From: Symsagittifera roscoffensis
Taxonomy: Eukaryota; Xenacoelomorpha; Acoela; Convolutidae
Assembly (NCBI RefSeq): GCF_963678635.1
Contig: NC_087070.1
Coordinates: forward strand, 36,521,109 to 36,585,108
Direction of reading: 5' to 3'
DNA: 64,000 bases
Below the pieces are notes generated by a model, which ran no database searches, was not told the origin of the DNA, and saw only the letters and a list, made by a program, of their open reading frames with translations. The stretch's first letter is position 1. Each line of letters opens with the position of its first letter. The translations under genes and the position numbers were made by a program. Of this stretch, positions 23,201 through 33,539 are shown piece by piece.

Positions 23201-23799
23201 AATCTGATAAATGTTCAATTCAGACATTGAAAACGCTTTTGATGGAAACATTTTTCTTACTGAAATATATGAAGAAACTTAAAAAACACGAACTGTTTTA
23301 TCATTTTTAAAGTATTTTGTAGTAACAGTTACCGTAAATACTTTTTAATTAATTAGAGTCTAATTAGTTTCAAGGAAACTCATGTAGCCAATAGAAACCT
23401 CAAATTACAAAAAAAAAATTGAAAACAACCAATGAAATTCAAAAAATCTAAAAAAATAATGATAATGTTTTCAACTAACTATACATTTGTGTTTGTAACT
23501 TTCTTAAATTGAGGCAAAATTTAGTTTTTTTTTTATAAAAACAGTTATTAAATAAATTTATCCGTATTTTCATAAACAAATACTGGAAAATCATTTCATA
23601 ATTGGTTAGTGTTTTATGTCAATTATGATTAAATTTTCATGTTTTGTCTGACTTTTCCTCAGATATCGCAGCTCTAAACTTACACTTTAGTGAGAAAAAA
23701 CAGTTTTGAACCAATAATATCTCAATTAATAAACAAGCAAAACATCACAAAGTTATACTGAGGTTTACAATTATCAACAAACATAAAGTCTCCCAATAT

Positions 23800-24186
23800 T
23801 TAGGACAGTTCTTTGAATTCATTCAAAGTATAGTTGACATATGCAACTTGCTTCAAGTCTTCATTTTCCTTTGCAGTGAAGAGTCGAATCTGAATGTAGG
23901 GTGGCTTGCTCACGTTGTACTTCTTGATTGTGACACACACCCTCCTCATGTTGTACGTTGCTATTTCATATACTCTATTACAGATGTCGAGCTCCTGATC
24001 CATAGTTGATTCTCTGCCAGATTTGGCTTCATATATAGGTACGAGTCCAAGATTTTCAGCATCGTGAATAACAGTATTCCGTATTGCGGATATTGCTTCG
24101 CCTTCTTTTTCACTAAGATAGACTTGTTGAGAATTTTCAAATTGTCCCAAATCATTTATTTTTAAAAGTTGAAAGCACGGTTCCAA
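23800..24186 (-). CDS. Unrecognised 128-residue protein of the Polinton-like element
   Basis: An ATG-initiated frame with a stop at 23800. It has a balanced, protein-like composition (acidic N-half, then RRVCVTIKKYNVSKPPYIQI, a likely beta strand pair, and a C-terminal VAYVNYTLNEFKELS). No known domain is recognised, and there are no membrane segments. It lies in the unique central region, not in the arms. An 80-bp stretch upstream (24290-24360) has three near-repeats of ATATGGAAG, which might be promoter elements. It is the best-looking ORF of the centre, but its function is unknown. Confidence 0.5.
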   Translation of the reverse strand: MEPCFQLLKINDLGQFENSQQVYLSEKEGEAISAIRNTVIHDAENLGLVPIYEAKSGRESTMDQELDICNRVYEIATYNMRRVCVTIKKYNVSKPPYIQIRLFTAKENEDLKQVAYVNYTLNEFKELS

Positions 24187-24415
24187 GCATATTTTTCTCT
24201 TGTAGGATTTTTGGGAAGAACAAACTGATCAGATGAGGAGAAATGAGAGAAATGACTTTGAGATTGAATGAAAATGGAAGTAAGCAGTATGAGTCATTGA
24301 CATTTCCATATATGGAAGTAGTACCAAATATGGAAGGATTTCCCTATATGGAAGCTGCGTAGGCGTTACTACTACTATATTACACCACCATTTTCTGCAA
24401 AAATCATTTTTCCCA

Positions 24416-25130
24416 ATGGCAGCTGCTATGTGTCAGGTTCTTCCCAGCTTTTATTCAGATTATAATAGTAAATCATTGTTTATTTCTGTTTCCAACAATT
24501 CTTACGAAAAATACATAGTAACCCAAGATTATTGCGTCTCTACTCACGATTCTTTCTGTTCCTTGGGAAATTGCAAATTTCATATAATTTTAATTGGAAC
24601 TTCCTTTAGCCAAATTCTTCAGAGATTAGACAAATATCAATACATATATCAAGAAATTGATTGTCTTTACACTTTGTACAAGCACAGATTCTTTTCGAGT
24701 ATTGTCACATCAAGTGGGGAAGTCTTCAATCAGCTTAGTTGTGGAGTGCAGCATAATTTACGATGGAAAGGGGCAGAAAAAACATCAAGCATCAAGGAAA
24801 CGACTTGTTCGCAAAAAGTTCAAAAATTATTATCTAAGTTCTAATCAAAAACTTGCATCTACGCAAACTCTTGGCTCAGCATTTTTAGACAGAATTCGTA
24901 AAGTACAAAACTCAAAATATGAACATGATTTGTTAAAAATAATTGACTGTTTTATTGCTGGTTATGGATTTGTAAATAGTGATCATGTCAATTTTTCATT
25001 AAAAAAAACTTCTGATATTCCATCTATTTTCTCTCATATGTTTACAAAGTTACCATTAATTACCGAAAAAAAAATCACCGTTGTCAAAAACATTTGCAAA
25101 AAAATTTTCAAACATGTAAGAAAGATGTAA
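24416..25130 (+). CDS. Unrecognised ORF pair in the centre of the Polinton-like element
   Basis: Two overlapping plus-strand frames, 24416-24844 (142 codons, ATG start) and 24657-25130 (157 codons). The first is rich in Ser, Tyr and Cys; the second is basic (KGQKKHQASRKRLVRKKFKN) and ends in KKIFKHVRKM. I do not recognise either. They read divergently from the 23800-24186 ORF, with about 230 bp between the two starts that could hold a bidirectional promoter. Nothing is said here about whether the two frames belong together. Confidence 0.35.
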
Positions 25131-25154
25131 TGTTTCTTTTGATTTTCAAAAAGT

Positions 25155-25517
25155 TGCAAAAAACATTTCAATTTTTTTAACAAGTTGTAAAAAGTGTTTC
25201 AATGTTTTTGACATAATGCGACAAGTGTTTCAACTTTTTTGAGAAGATGCGAAAAGTGTTTTACTTTTTTTAACTTTTTTAACAAGATGCGAAATGTGTT
25301 TCACTTTTTCACTACAAATGCGAAAAATGTTTCACTTTTTTCGACAAAATGTGAAAAGTGTTTTATTTTTTTTTCAATAAAATGCGAAAAGTGATTCAAT
25401 TTTTTCGACAAAATGCGAAAAGTGTTTCAATTTTTCAACAAAATGCGAAAAGTGTTTGACTTTTTTTCGTCAAATGCGAAAAGTGTTTCAATTTTTTCTA
25501 CAAAAGGCTAAAAGTGT
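25155..25517 (+). repeat. ~31-bp minisatellite
   Basis: About eleven to twelve tandem copies of ATGCGAAAAGTGTTTC followed by a variable AT-rich AATTTTTTCGACAA half. Unit length varies from about 29 to 40 bp. It lies directly downstream of the ORF ending at 25130 and is absent from the arms. Confidence 0.9.
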
Positions 25518-25768
25518 GTACAAGTGGCAATTTCGATTAGGTAACTTTTTACTTGTGTACAGTTTTTCTAGTGTTTTTCCGAATTTTTGTGCAAAAATTA
25601 ATCAAATTTTTTAACATGTGTGCGAGTTCGGAGCACTTAACTAAGTTCTAATTGTTTTTCAATGGTTTACCTTGAACCTCTCATCTATTCTCATAATTAA
25701 AATGAAATTGAAGAAATTAATTACAGAAAACGAAGTCAAAACCAAACAACCTTTATTTACAAAAACAT

Positions 25769-26195
25769 TTAATCAAAGAGCTGTCGAGCAGCAGAAGAAT
25801 TTTGCAAGTTCTCAATGGAGCGCAAAGCTGGTCTTGCCTCCATCACTGGTGGTTCGCTGACTGGAGTTCTTGGGTCAGAGAACCCCTCATCCTCTTCGAT
25901 TGTAATTGGGTTGTCCACAGATCCCTCTTCCCAAGGAAAGAGGAAAACGTCGAATGATTGAGCCACATATCTAGAGTCAGGAATTTTGGGGTAGTTCATT
26001 CCCACATGCTCGGCCACTTCCTCCATCATTTGCATTTCTCCAAGTTGATTCTCTGTAGGGGGTACTTGCGTGATATGATGTTTGTTGAAATCCCTTCGCA
26101 TCACTTCCACCATATGCCAGACTTGGATTGGGATGTCCATTCGTGCCAAAAAACTCCACAAACTGTTTCTCGCACTTGGATTTGTACTAAATTAG
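25769..26195 (-). CDS. Unrecognised ORF (~140 residues) with acidic tail
   Basis: The minus frame is open from a stop near 26200 to 25769 with no ATG near its beginning. The first in-frame ATG is at residue ARM-DIP, so it may be a spliced exon (the preceding CTAATTTAG would serve as an acceptor). It encodes MDIPIQVWHMVEVMRRDFNK, then EMQMMEEVAEHVGMNYPKIP and an acidic stretch VDNPITIEEDEGFSD. The composition is protein-like and unlike its AT-rich flanks. No domain is recognised and no membrane segment is seen. Confidence 0.45.
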
Positions 26196-26435
26196 CCGAA
26201 AATTCCACCGAGAACATAAGGTTGATGTTTTGTACTGAGAAGATCATTTTGAGCAATAAGTTGAGTTAATGAGTAAAAACAATATTTACAGTTGAGGGTG
26301 AAAGTTGACTGTGGTTAAGTTGAAATTATTGTATTTAGAGCTGAGAGAGGAGGTAGTTGACGGTAGTTAATTTGAAAATAAAATGATTTTTAGTAAGGAG
26401 TTAGGGGTACCTTCAACTGGAATGTGTGGGTTTAA

Positions 26436-26612
26436 CCAATCAGAATGGATTTTCCTTATTTGGATTGTACTCGTGTCCAATCAGATTTTAGTTTCCTTTT
26501 ATGGAATTCTTATAGAAAACTCGTGTCCAATTGGAAACAAAGCTCCATTTTGGGTATTGTCGTTTCCAATCACAAAAAAGTTCATTTTGTTCTAGTTGTC
26601 GTATCCAATCAG
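26436..26612 (+). promoter_or_regulatory. Second CCAAT-box cluster
   Basis: Five CCAAT blocks begin at about 26436, 26477, 26527, 26566 and 26605 (three read CCAATCAG), spaced 39-50 bp, with TCGTRTCCAAT shared context. They resemble the arm repeats only in the CCAAT core, which suggests selection on the core rather than simple duplication. The cluster lies upstream of the minus-strand ORF at 25769-26195. Confidence 0.5.
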
Positions 26613-27472
26613 AAGACCCTTTTAAGGACTTAAATCTTCCAAATAAGTAAAAATATACACAAATGCAATCGCAAAAATAAATGACCAAAAGTTGTTTGCA
26701 GTAAAAAAAAGAAATACTGCTGATATATATAACAAAAGAAAGAAAATTAATAAAAGTAACATCTCTGCAATTTTTTTTCATCAAGTTAATTGAATTTTTT
26801 GTATGTAATCAATGAGAAATTGCTGATTTTTCAGCAGATATTCAAGTTCTTTGATTTTGATGTAGATTTGAGATGATAACTCAAAGTTGATGAATTTTTC
26901 AAAGCAAACTTCTGGAAATCTGATACCAAACCTGATCATGCAAGATTTTGAACTTTAAAAATCTTTAAAGAAATGAAAGAATAAAGATTTTGCTGAGATG
27001 TTTTTACAAATTTGGGTTTTGGATAAGGGATAAAAAGAGTTTTTGATATAATATCGTACGATTTTTTTATTAACTTCAAATTTTCTAAAATAAATAAAAT
27101 TTCTTTTCTAGTCAAGTGTAACTCAGCTGTAAGTTTATAGCTTTGATACGCAAAATGTGGATCAAAAATAAACTCTTTGAGTGAGTAAGTTTCTCTAAAG
27201 AGACCTTAACTTAGTCGGATAACTCTATTTTGTACAATAAAGACGTCCAAAAAATTATGAAAAAAGTAAGAGTCAACATCTATTTCATCAATAAGAAAAT
27301 CACACGGAATATTTTCTTTTTTCTTGTAGAGTAATTCAAGGAAATTCAAATGCTTTTTAATTGACGTTCTTCAAAAATGAACATTTTGGATCCAAAAGTT
27401 ATGTCTAGAAACTGCTTAGTTCTGATTGGTTTAAATTTTTTCCGGAAAATTCTAGAAATTTCGAAGGAATGA
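26613..27472. other. AT-rich central sequence, nothing recognised
   Basis: No supported gene. Short frames here follow AT composition. Confidence 0.5.
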
Positions 27473-27727
27473 CGAAAAAATTTTGATCGAAATTTCAAAA
27501 TTTGAATTGAATATCGAAAAAAAACAATATAAACCAGACAAGAAATCTCATTTATCCCACTAGGGTATCAAACTTCAAATCTTACTTATGTTGGAAAAAT
27601 TCAATAAAATTTATTGATTAAGAAGTTTCATAAACATAGTCTGGTTCTGATCTACAAAGTTTTTTAAAATCTGTGATTACTTCATTCTGATTGGTTATTA
27701 ACACAAATATTGTCTGTGAAAGTATCC

Positions 27728-28108
27728 TCAAAATCTACAAAAGTGAAAGAAATTTTTGAAAAATTCATTAGAAAAAGAGCTCAACTCTGATTGGTTGAAT
27801 TTAAATTTCTTGAAAATTTCATGACTTTTGAAGCTCAATTCTGATAGGTTGACATTGAATTTGTTGAAAATTACATGACTTTTAAAGCTCAATTCTGATT
27901 GGTGGACATTGAATTTGTCGAAAATCACATGACTATTGAAGCTCAATTCTGATTGGTTGATATCAGAAAAGATAAAAGTTTCCTTGTAATTAATGCTCGA
28001 TTCTGATTGGTTGATACTTTTAAAAATTCCATGGTTAGATTGGATGATTTTTATTTCAGCTAGGCTAAATAGCATATCCATTCTGATTTTCTTTCTCGTT
28101 AAAAACAA
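27728..28108 (-). repeat. 54-bp CCAAT/18-codon repeat (right arm)
   Basis: Mirror copy of 22120-22500, with five units at 54-bp spacing between about 27787 and 28012. The 126-codon frame is also open here, with only a few residue differences from the left copy. Confidence 0.8.
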
Positions 28109-28223
28109 TTGGTTAATAAGTTTGCTGTTTTTATTTATTTTTATTCATTTTTTGAGGCTATTCAACTCACCTTATCTAAAAATTTGATACATTTTAAATC
28201 TACCATTTAATTTTTCATTACTA

Positions 28224-28478
28224 TTGAGATGCCTTCACTCAATAGAAACAAAAGAGTTGCATGTCTCTCGTGGCAGGGATTACACTCACAAAGATGCATC
28301 AAGACATCGTAGAACATGTGGTGTTTTGAAGTGTTCTAACTGTAATTTTTATACTTATAGCAGCGAGGAACTCGCTAATCATTTCAAGAAGAAGCATTCT
28401 CAGCATAATATTAAATTATGTGCTCAGCAGACTCCAAACACACTTCAGGAGAAGGTAAAATTTCTAAGTTTTTTTTGA
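28224..28478 (+). CDS. C2H2 zinc-finger ORF in the right arm
   Basis: Mirror copy of the 21748-21999 ORF. The two fingers (SRGRDYTHKDASRHRRTC context and CSNCNFYTYSSEELANHFKK) and the following splice-donor-like AAGGTAAAATT are the same. The frame reads outward to the right terminus. The N-terminal residues differ from the left copy, so one of the two is probably less functional. Confidence 0.5.
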   Translation: MRCLHSIETKELHVSRGRDYTHKDASRHRRTCGVLKCSNCNFYTYSSEELANHFKKKHSQHNIKLCAQQTPNTLQEKVKFLSFF

Positions 28479-31400
28479 AAACCTTAGAAATTACTATGAT
28501 TATTAGTTTTTACTGAGTCTGAAAAGTCTCAGCAATTGTAACAAATCTAGTCAGTAATTATACAGTGTTTTCATAACATTACCTGAACTGTCATTTATTT
28601 TTTTATTCAAAGGTTTTGATTGATGTTAAAGAGAGCAAAAATCGAGTTCAAATCGTCGTGAAGCTTTCCATGGAACTTGATCCGAAAACTTTTAATCAAT
28701 AGTAAAAACTCCCTTGGTTGCAAGCTTGCGGAGACTTTGTTGTGATAAATTTGTAGTAAAGTGCATAACATATGCTAATGAGTATTTAAGTATTCGCCTA
28801 AAAATTGTAAAACTTGGATATTTGGAAAACATCAACTCATTGAAAGGTTTTTTGTAGTTACTATTTTAAAGTTTTCCTTGTTTAGTGCTTGTAAAAGTGT
28901 TCAGAGAGCACAGCTTTTTAAGCTGATAATGTGGTTTGATTTATTAAGAATTATGTTTTTCTATTGATTTTTTGATGATTTCAGAAAAAAAATTGATGAA
29001 AGACCTGGAAAAAATGTATATTTTGCTAAACTTTGAAAGTTTCAAGATAATGATATACATCATTCCAACTTAAAATTTAGTCTAAAATAGAAGTTCAGAT
29101 TTAAAACAGCATTATACATTTGAGAAAATCCTTTAAAGCTTTTAGTAAAGGATTTATGGTAATAATTCAGCTTCGGATTATTGAACGTTCGTTGAAACGA
29201 TACATTTTTTTATCTAAAATTCAATTTTCAAGTAAAAATTTGCTCAAATTGGTTTCATTTGGTAGATATTAGATGAAGCAGAAACTGAGAAAATGCTAAA
29301 ATGAGATAGAAACTCAATTTAATCCTTAAGAGATTTGAGAAAATTTTACTACAATTTAGCTTATAAAGTATATCTTGAGAAAAAATCCGACATAAAAATC
29401 CTCAAAGTCTTATATTTATGAGTAAGTCATTAGAAAAAATTGTTATCATTTGATATATTAGGTACTTTATATGAAAGATCAAATGTTTTGAGGATAATTT
29501 TTCAGAAGCAAACCCAATTCGACATCTTTTGGAAGAAGATACATAAAGCATAAATCGAAAACTTGCTTTCAAGATCTACTTTTCCTTGCTATATACATAC
29601 ACAATACTACATAGAATATACAACACATTACTACATTTTTACTACATAGAGTTTTTTTCTTAAAAAAATCGGAAAATTACACAATTGTTCCAGTTTGCAC
29701 CTTGATTTGCTTTGCTAAATCAATTTTTTGAGACTCGCTCTTTCAGAAGTTTTTATATTGTAGATGTTAGGAACTAGGTTCTCTTGCGTATTTCCGGAGA
29801 TTTTCAGATTATAACTAAAAGAGCTGCTCCTAATTTGTTCTTAGATCGTAAAAATACAACTTTATATTCTCATTTTGTACATATATTTTTGAATGCTTTA
29901 ACTAGCATCAATTTTTTCTCACTTGGATATTTTTGAAACAATTTCCGTCATAAATTAAGAAAAAAAGCGAGTTAATAACTATTTTGCAAGAAAAGTGATA
30001 GTTATTGATCCCAATATGTGTATTTTTGCTTAAATACTTTACAATAGCAACTGAACAGGGGAACCTTGGGGAAGATATTAACATTTTTTATTGTAATAAT
30101 CATACGGTATTAGTTCTAATTTCATCTCTGCCAGCTAATTGTTCGTTCAATTGATACTATTTTCCTCCTAAATTCTCCAGTTTTGACTAAATTTTCTAGA
30201 AAAGTGTGTTTAATAGCGAAAATATGTATTAAACAGAAAGCAAGAATAACTTTAAAACATGGAAAAACTCTACGCAAAATCTTGAAAGTTATGTTGCAGA
30301 AGCAACAGAGAGATAATCATCAGTTATGAAGAAGGTTTTGTTGAATTTGAGCAAATATCGAATAAATTTTTAAGAAAAATTTATCTCGTTTTTAGTCAAT
30401 TTTAGCTATTAACTGTTCTTTTTTCATCACTGATCTGAAATTCTGTACTATTAAGGTTAATAACTTCTCTGAATTTGTAATTTTTGTACAAATTTGGGTT
30501 AATCATTGAGCAAAAATCTAGAAATTTTATGGAATATTGCTCTTAATGTTCATTTGTATTGAGAGTCCTATTTCAATTCTCCCTGAATTGGACAAAAAAT
30601 TAGTTAAATATCCAATTAAAAGGTTGTAAATGGAAAATGTTTGATAAATTTGAATAATTTTTATTTTACTTTCTTAAAAATTACGGATATTTTCACTATC
30701 TTCCACAAGTTTCAATTTCGATTCAGCTTTTATGAGCTTTCTTGTTAATGTTGAGAGCATTATATAACCCGCTTTGTTACTCAAATAGTGCTTAAATTTA
30801 TCGTATTTTAATTTTTTGTGAGAAAAATTTGGAAAATTCCATATGTCTGTTCAAAGTTTTGTATCAGTGTCTCAACATGATGCCAATTGAAATACAATTT
30901 GAGCTTAATTTTAAACTCTAAACGTATTTACTTTTTATTCAATTAGATCAGAAGCAACAAAAAAATAGCCAAAATCTTGATATTTTTGCAGTTCTTTCCA
31001 AAAATTTGCAGTTTGTTCCAAACACTTTGAAATTTTTGCAATTTTTTCAGAACTTGAAATTTTTCCAAAAACTTTGAAATTTTGGCAGTTTCCTCCAAAA
31101 ACTTGAAATTTTTGCAATTTTTTTCCAAAAACTTGAAAATTTTTTAAGGTTTCAGTAGGTTTCAGCAAAGTTTAAGCTAGATTGAGTACAGTTTCAAAAA
31201 AGGATCATCTATTAAAATAGTTATTAAGTCAAATTCTATCAAATCATATCGTGTTTTGAAGTTTTGTGAAAAAATATCAATGTTTTTTATAAGCATTTCC
31301 AAATTTTTGCACATCTTACCATGGACTTACCATGAACCAATAAACATAATCTCTTCATTGCACATTCTACATGTAACACTCAAGAATTACATAACGCATG

Positions 31401-31483
31401 CCGAGATTTTTGCGAAAAAACTAGACATTTCCATACAAAATCCGAAAAAAAAAACGTTTTTCTTACTATTTTCTTACCATCAC

Positions 31484-31790
31484 ACTGAAACCTTACCATT
31501 CCCTATCTTAATACATTGGGAAATCTATTCCCTATGTTAATACAAGGAATTTCTAATCCTTATACATAGGGATATCTATACACTATCTTAATACATGGGA
31601 AATCTAAACACTATCTTAAAACATGGTAAGATCGTGCGCCAAAAATTTTTCTGAAACTTACCATCTGAAACCTTACCATCTTAATACATTGGGAAACCTA
31701 TTCCCTATCTTAATACATAGGAAATCTATTCCCTATCTTAATACATAGGTTGGTGACCGGATACTCTATAGCCTATCTTAATACATGGAG
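31484..31790 (-). repeat. Subterminal TGTATTAAGATAG repeat array (right)
   Basis: Mirror of 20107-20390, with one or two extra units (for example an additional GGAAATCTATTCCCTATC unit near 31719). The unit number thus differs between the ends even though the sequence is otherwise very similar. Confidence 0.85.
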
Positions 31791-31833
31791 GTCACCAACC
31801 ATCCCCCCCACTCTCCCTCACTCATATACTACT

Positions 31834-31839
31834 TGCGTG
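31834..31839. repeat. Target-site duplication, right copy (tgcgtg)
   Basis: Identical to 20054-20059; it restores the LINE reading order across the insertion. Confidence 0.9.
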
Positions 31840-32746
31840 CGTATAAGGATAAAGACCTGGATAACGCTCGTGAATCAGAGATAAAAATTGAACGCGTTCT
31901 TGAAATCTATTTTGAGAATGACCTTGCCGCTACTTTCAATATTGTCATGTATGTACATTCAGCCTCTGTATGGACTGCAGCCTCTGCTCCTCGAGGCGTG
32001 CCATAGCCTAGTTGACGGGCGCCGTATGACTCTTTTCTAGCAGTTGAGTAGGTGCGTCCACCACATTTGGAGGCCAATCTGCGGAAGACGTTTCCAACAG
32101 CAATGGGACGAACTCCTCCAGTCTTCTTGCTCAGGGCGAACAGATTAGCTCCAAACAGAAACGGGCGAATGAGAACCCGGACTTTTCCTGCCAGAACGAT
32201 GTTGATAAAAGACGTGAGACTACTCAAGAAGGGCTGTGAGGCTTCTCCACGTTGACTGATCAGGTCTTTAAGAATCTGCGGAGTCACTCGATCAGGCCCA
32301 GCAGCAGAACCAGAAGGAAAAGACTGAATGGCTTCGGAGACACTGGAGACGCAGCAAACAACCGGAGACTCTGAAGAAGGGACTGGAATGGAGGAGACAG
32401 CATTGGAACGCGGGGGATGTTTTTTCTTCAGCTCGTCCACAACAGCAGGGTCACTAGGATCCACCATTTCCTCATCTGAGGAGGCAACACGAATGGCGCC
32501 TTTGATGTCGGAGGCTTCTATCTTGACAGAGACGCGCTTGCTCAGCTCTTCAGACGGAGAGTGCGTGGAAGGATTAGGTTTCCTCGCTTTCTTTTGGTCG
32601 CGAGTGGCTGGGGCTTCTTCACCAGACTGGAAAGCACAAATCCGCTCATTGACCTTGGAAGCTAGTGACTGACTGTTATTATTATCCTTCTTGGTTACTG
32701 ATAGGCATTTACCAATAAGAGTAAATAAACTGCACCAATGGGACAA
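31840..32746 (-). pseudogene. LINE reverse transcriptase, N-terminal part to motif A
   Basis: The 31907-32746 frame encodes a Ser/Lys-rich linker (KKARKPNPSTHSPSEELSKR), then the RT-associated block AIQSFPSGSAAGPDRVTPQI and LKDL, LAGKVRVLIRPFLFGANLFA followed by LSKKTGGVRPIAVGNVFRRL (RT motifs 0-2), and GARQLGYGTPRGAEAAVHTE. In another frame just downstream (31834-31925) KIDFKNAFN, RT motif A, is readable. A frameshift therefore lies between the AAVHTEAE block and motif A. The RT is continued beyond the Polinton-like insertion at 20053. Confidence 0.8.
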
Positions 32747-32842
32747 AAGATCCGGCTGTGAACAGATTTAGTCAAAAACAGTAATAAAATCACGGGCTAA
32801 GTTGTTCCGTGAGGCTTTAGGAACACGCTTGAGGCAGTCAAG

Positions 32843-33235
32843 TCAATCAGAACAAAAAGCACGCAAGAGTTTTATGCACTGAGGTTCGTTGACAGAACTT
32901 ACTATGTCGTACTCTGAGGTAACATGGCTCCTGCATTTGCTCCCGTTGACTTTGTGCACTCGTACCAGTCCAGCTTGAGTGAGTTGGACATTCACCTTGC
33001 ATACTTTACAACGTCTGACGGGTCCATCCGCTGCTTCACATGATCCGCATCGAAAAAACGTGAGATTGTTCGCTGCGTCCTCACTCTCGATGTTGACACA
33101 TTTGCCGTGACACCAGGAGTCGCAGGCATCGCAGCCAACCATAAAACCATGCTCGTCTGGATTTCCACAGAAGCAGGATGTTGGTCGCTGGGTTCCGATG
33201 CGCCCACGGGATTGAGTTGTCCGTGTCGATGCCAT
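32843..33235 (-). pseudogene. LINE N-terminal PHD-finger protein
   Basis: An ATG-initiated 130-residue frame. Residues about 22-68 form a PHD finger of the C4HC3 type: CFCG, then VGCDACDSWCHGKCVNI and FFRCGSC. A second cysteine set (RRCKVC and a later SKCRSH) follows. PHD fingers occur at the N-terminus of some LINE ORFs, where they may read histone tails to choose integration sites. The frame stops about 100 bp before the RT frame begins, so this is either a separate ORF1 or the N-terminus of a single broken ORF. Confidence 0.85.
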
Positions 33236-33539
33236 ATTGTGATATTCGTCAAGTCATCAGCATGCCATCTGAAGTCTATTTAATAAGTTTATCACAACAA
33301 TTAGGCTTTTAATTAATTTTTCCCTTTTTTCTCCAAAGCCCTGTCAAAATTCGCCCAAGTTGAGGTACTTCTGAAAACCTGATGGACCTTCCATTCAATA
33401 ACGTTTTTTTTTGCACTAAAAAAGTGCGCAGCCTCCAAAATGAAAATGACACCAAAATCTGTGGGTTTTGGAACCTGGTTTCATTTTGTGACCTGTTGTC
33501 GTGAATACAAGCAAACAGTTAAACCCAAAAAGACCTAAT
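33236..33539. other. Non-coding stretch, nothing recognised
   Basis: Lies between the LINE start and the Penelope fragment. CACAACAATTAGGCT at 33294 recurs at 35339 (TCACAACAATTAGGCTAGTG), so a small repeat is shared between the two flanks of 33.3-35.4 kb. Confidence 0.4.

Larger units (their letters stand above)
20060..31833. mobile_element. Polinton-like element with very long inverted arms
   Basis: The element is 11,774 bp. Both ends read AGTAGTATATGAGTGAGGGA inward and are flanked by the 6-bp duplication tgcgtg; AGT termini plus a 6-bp duplication is the Polinton/Maverick signature. The inverted arms are 20060-22756 and 27473-31833. The central 4.7 kb holds a few ORFs that I do not recognise. 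I see no protein-primed DNA polymerase B, retroviral-type integrase, packaging ATPase, cysteine protease or capsid gene, so it is best seen as a non-autonomous or gutted relative. The arms are nearly identical wherever I compared them, so insertion was fairly recent or the arms have been homogenised. It sits inside the LINE. Confidence 0.75.
27473..31833 (-). repeat. Right inverted arm of the Polinton-like element
   Basis: The inverted copy of 20060-22756. It is about 1.66 kb longer than the left arm because a segment of roughly 29756-31414 has no counterpart there. That segment is AT-rich and ends in ~35-bp tandem repeats (about 30960-31140, TTTTTCCAAAAACTTGAAA-like) with no gene I recognise. 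The remainder of the arm is nearly identical to the left one. Confidence 0.95.
18384..33235 (-). mobile_element. LINE with PHD finger, RT and restriction-like nuclease, split by a Polinton-like insertion
   Basis: Two minus-strand blocks, 31834-33235 (5' part) and 18384-20053 (3' part), are parts of one non-LTR retrotransposon. Their junctions carry the 6-bp duplication tgcgtg created by the element inserted between them. The 5' part has a PHD finger, a Gly-rich linker and RT up to motif A. The 3' part resumes at RT motif B and runs through the YLDD motif to a CCHC plus PD-(D/E)XK-like nuclease. Without the insert the element is about 3.1 kb, short for a full LINE, so the 5' end may be incomplete. 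The family (YLDDG-type RT with a C-terminal nuclease) is one I remember from cnidarians and other invertebrates; I do not assign a clade. Confidence 0.8.

Noticed and set aside
25155-25517. Regularly repeated units resembling a CRISPR array
   Set aside because: Units are imperfect head-to-tail repeats without unique spacers, in eukaryotic-type DNA; it is a minisatellite.
30935-31168. 77-codon minus frame with KNFQVFGKKLQ-type repeats
   Set aside because: It is a translation of ~35-bp tandem repeats in the right arm.
20060-31833. Polinton core genes (polymerase B, integrase, ATPase, protease, capsid)
   Set aside because: I looked for their hallmark motifs in the central ORFs and found none, so the family call rests on termini and target duplication only.
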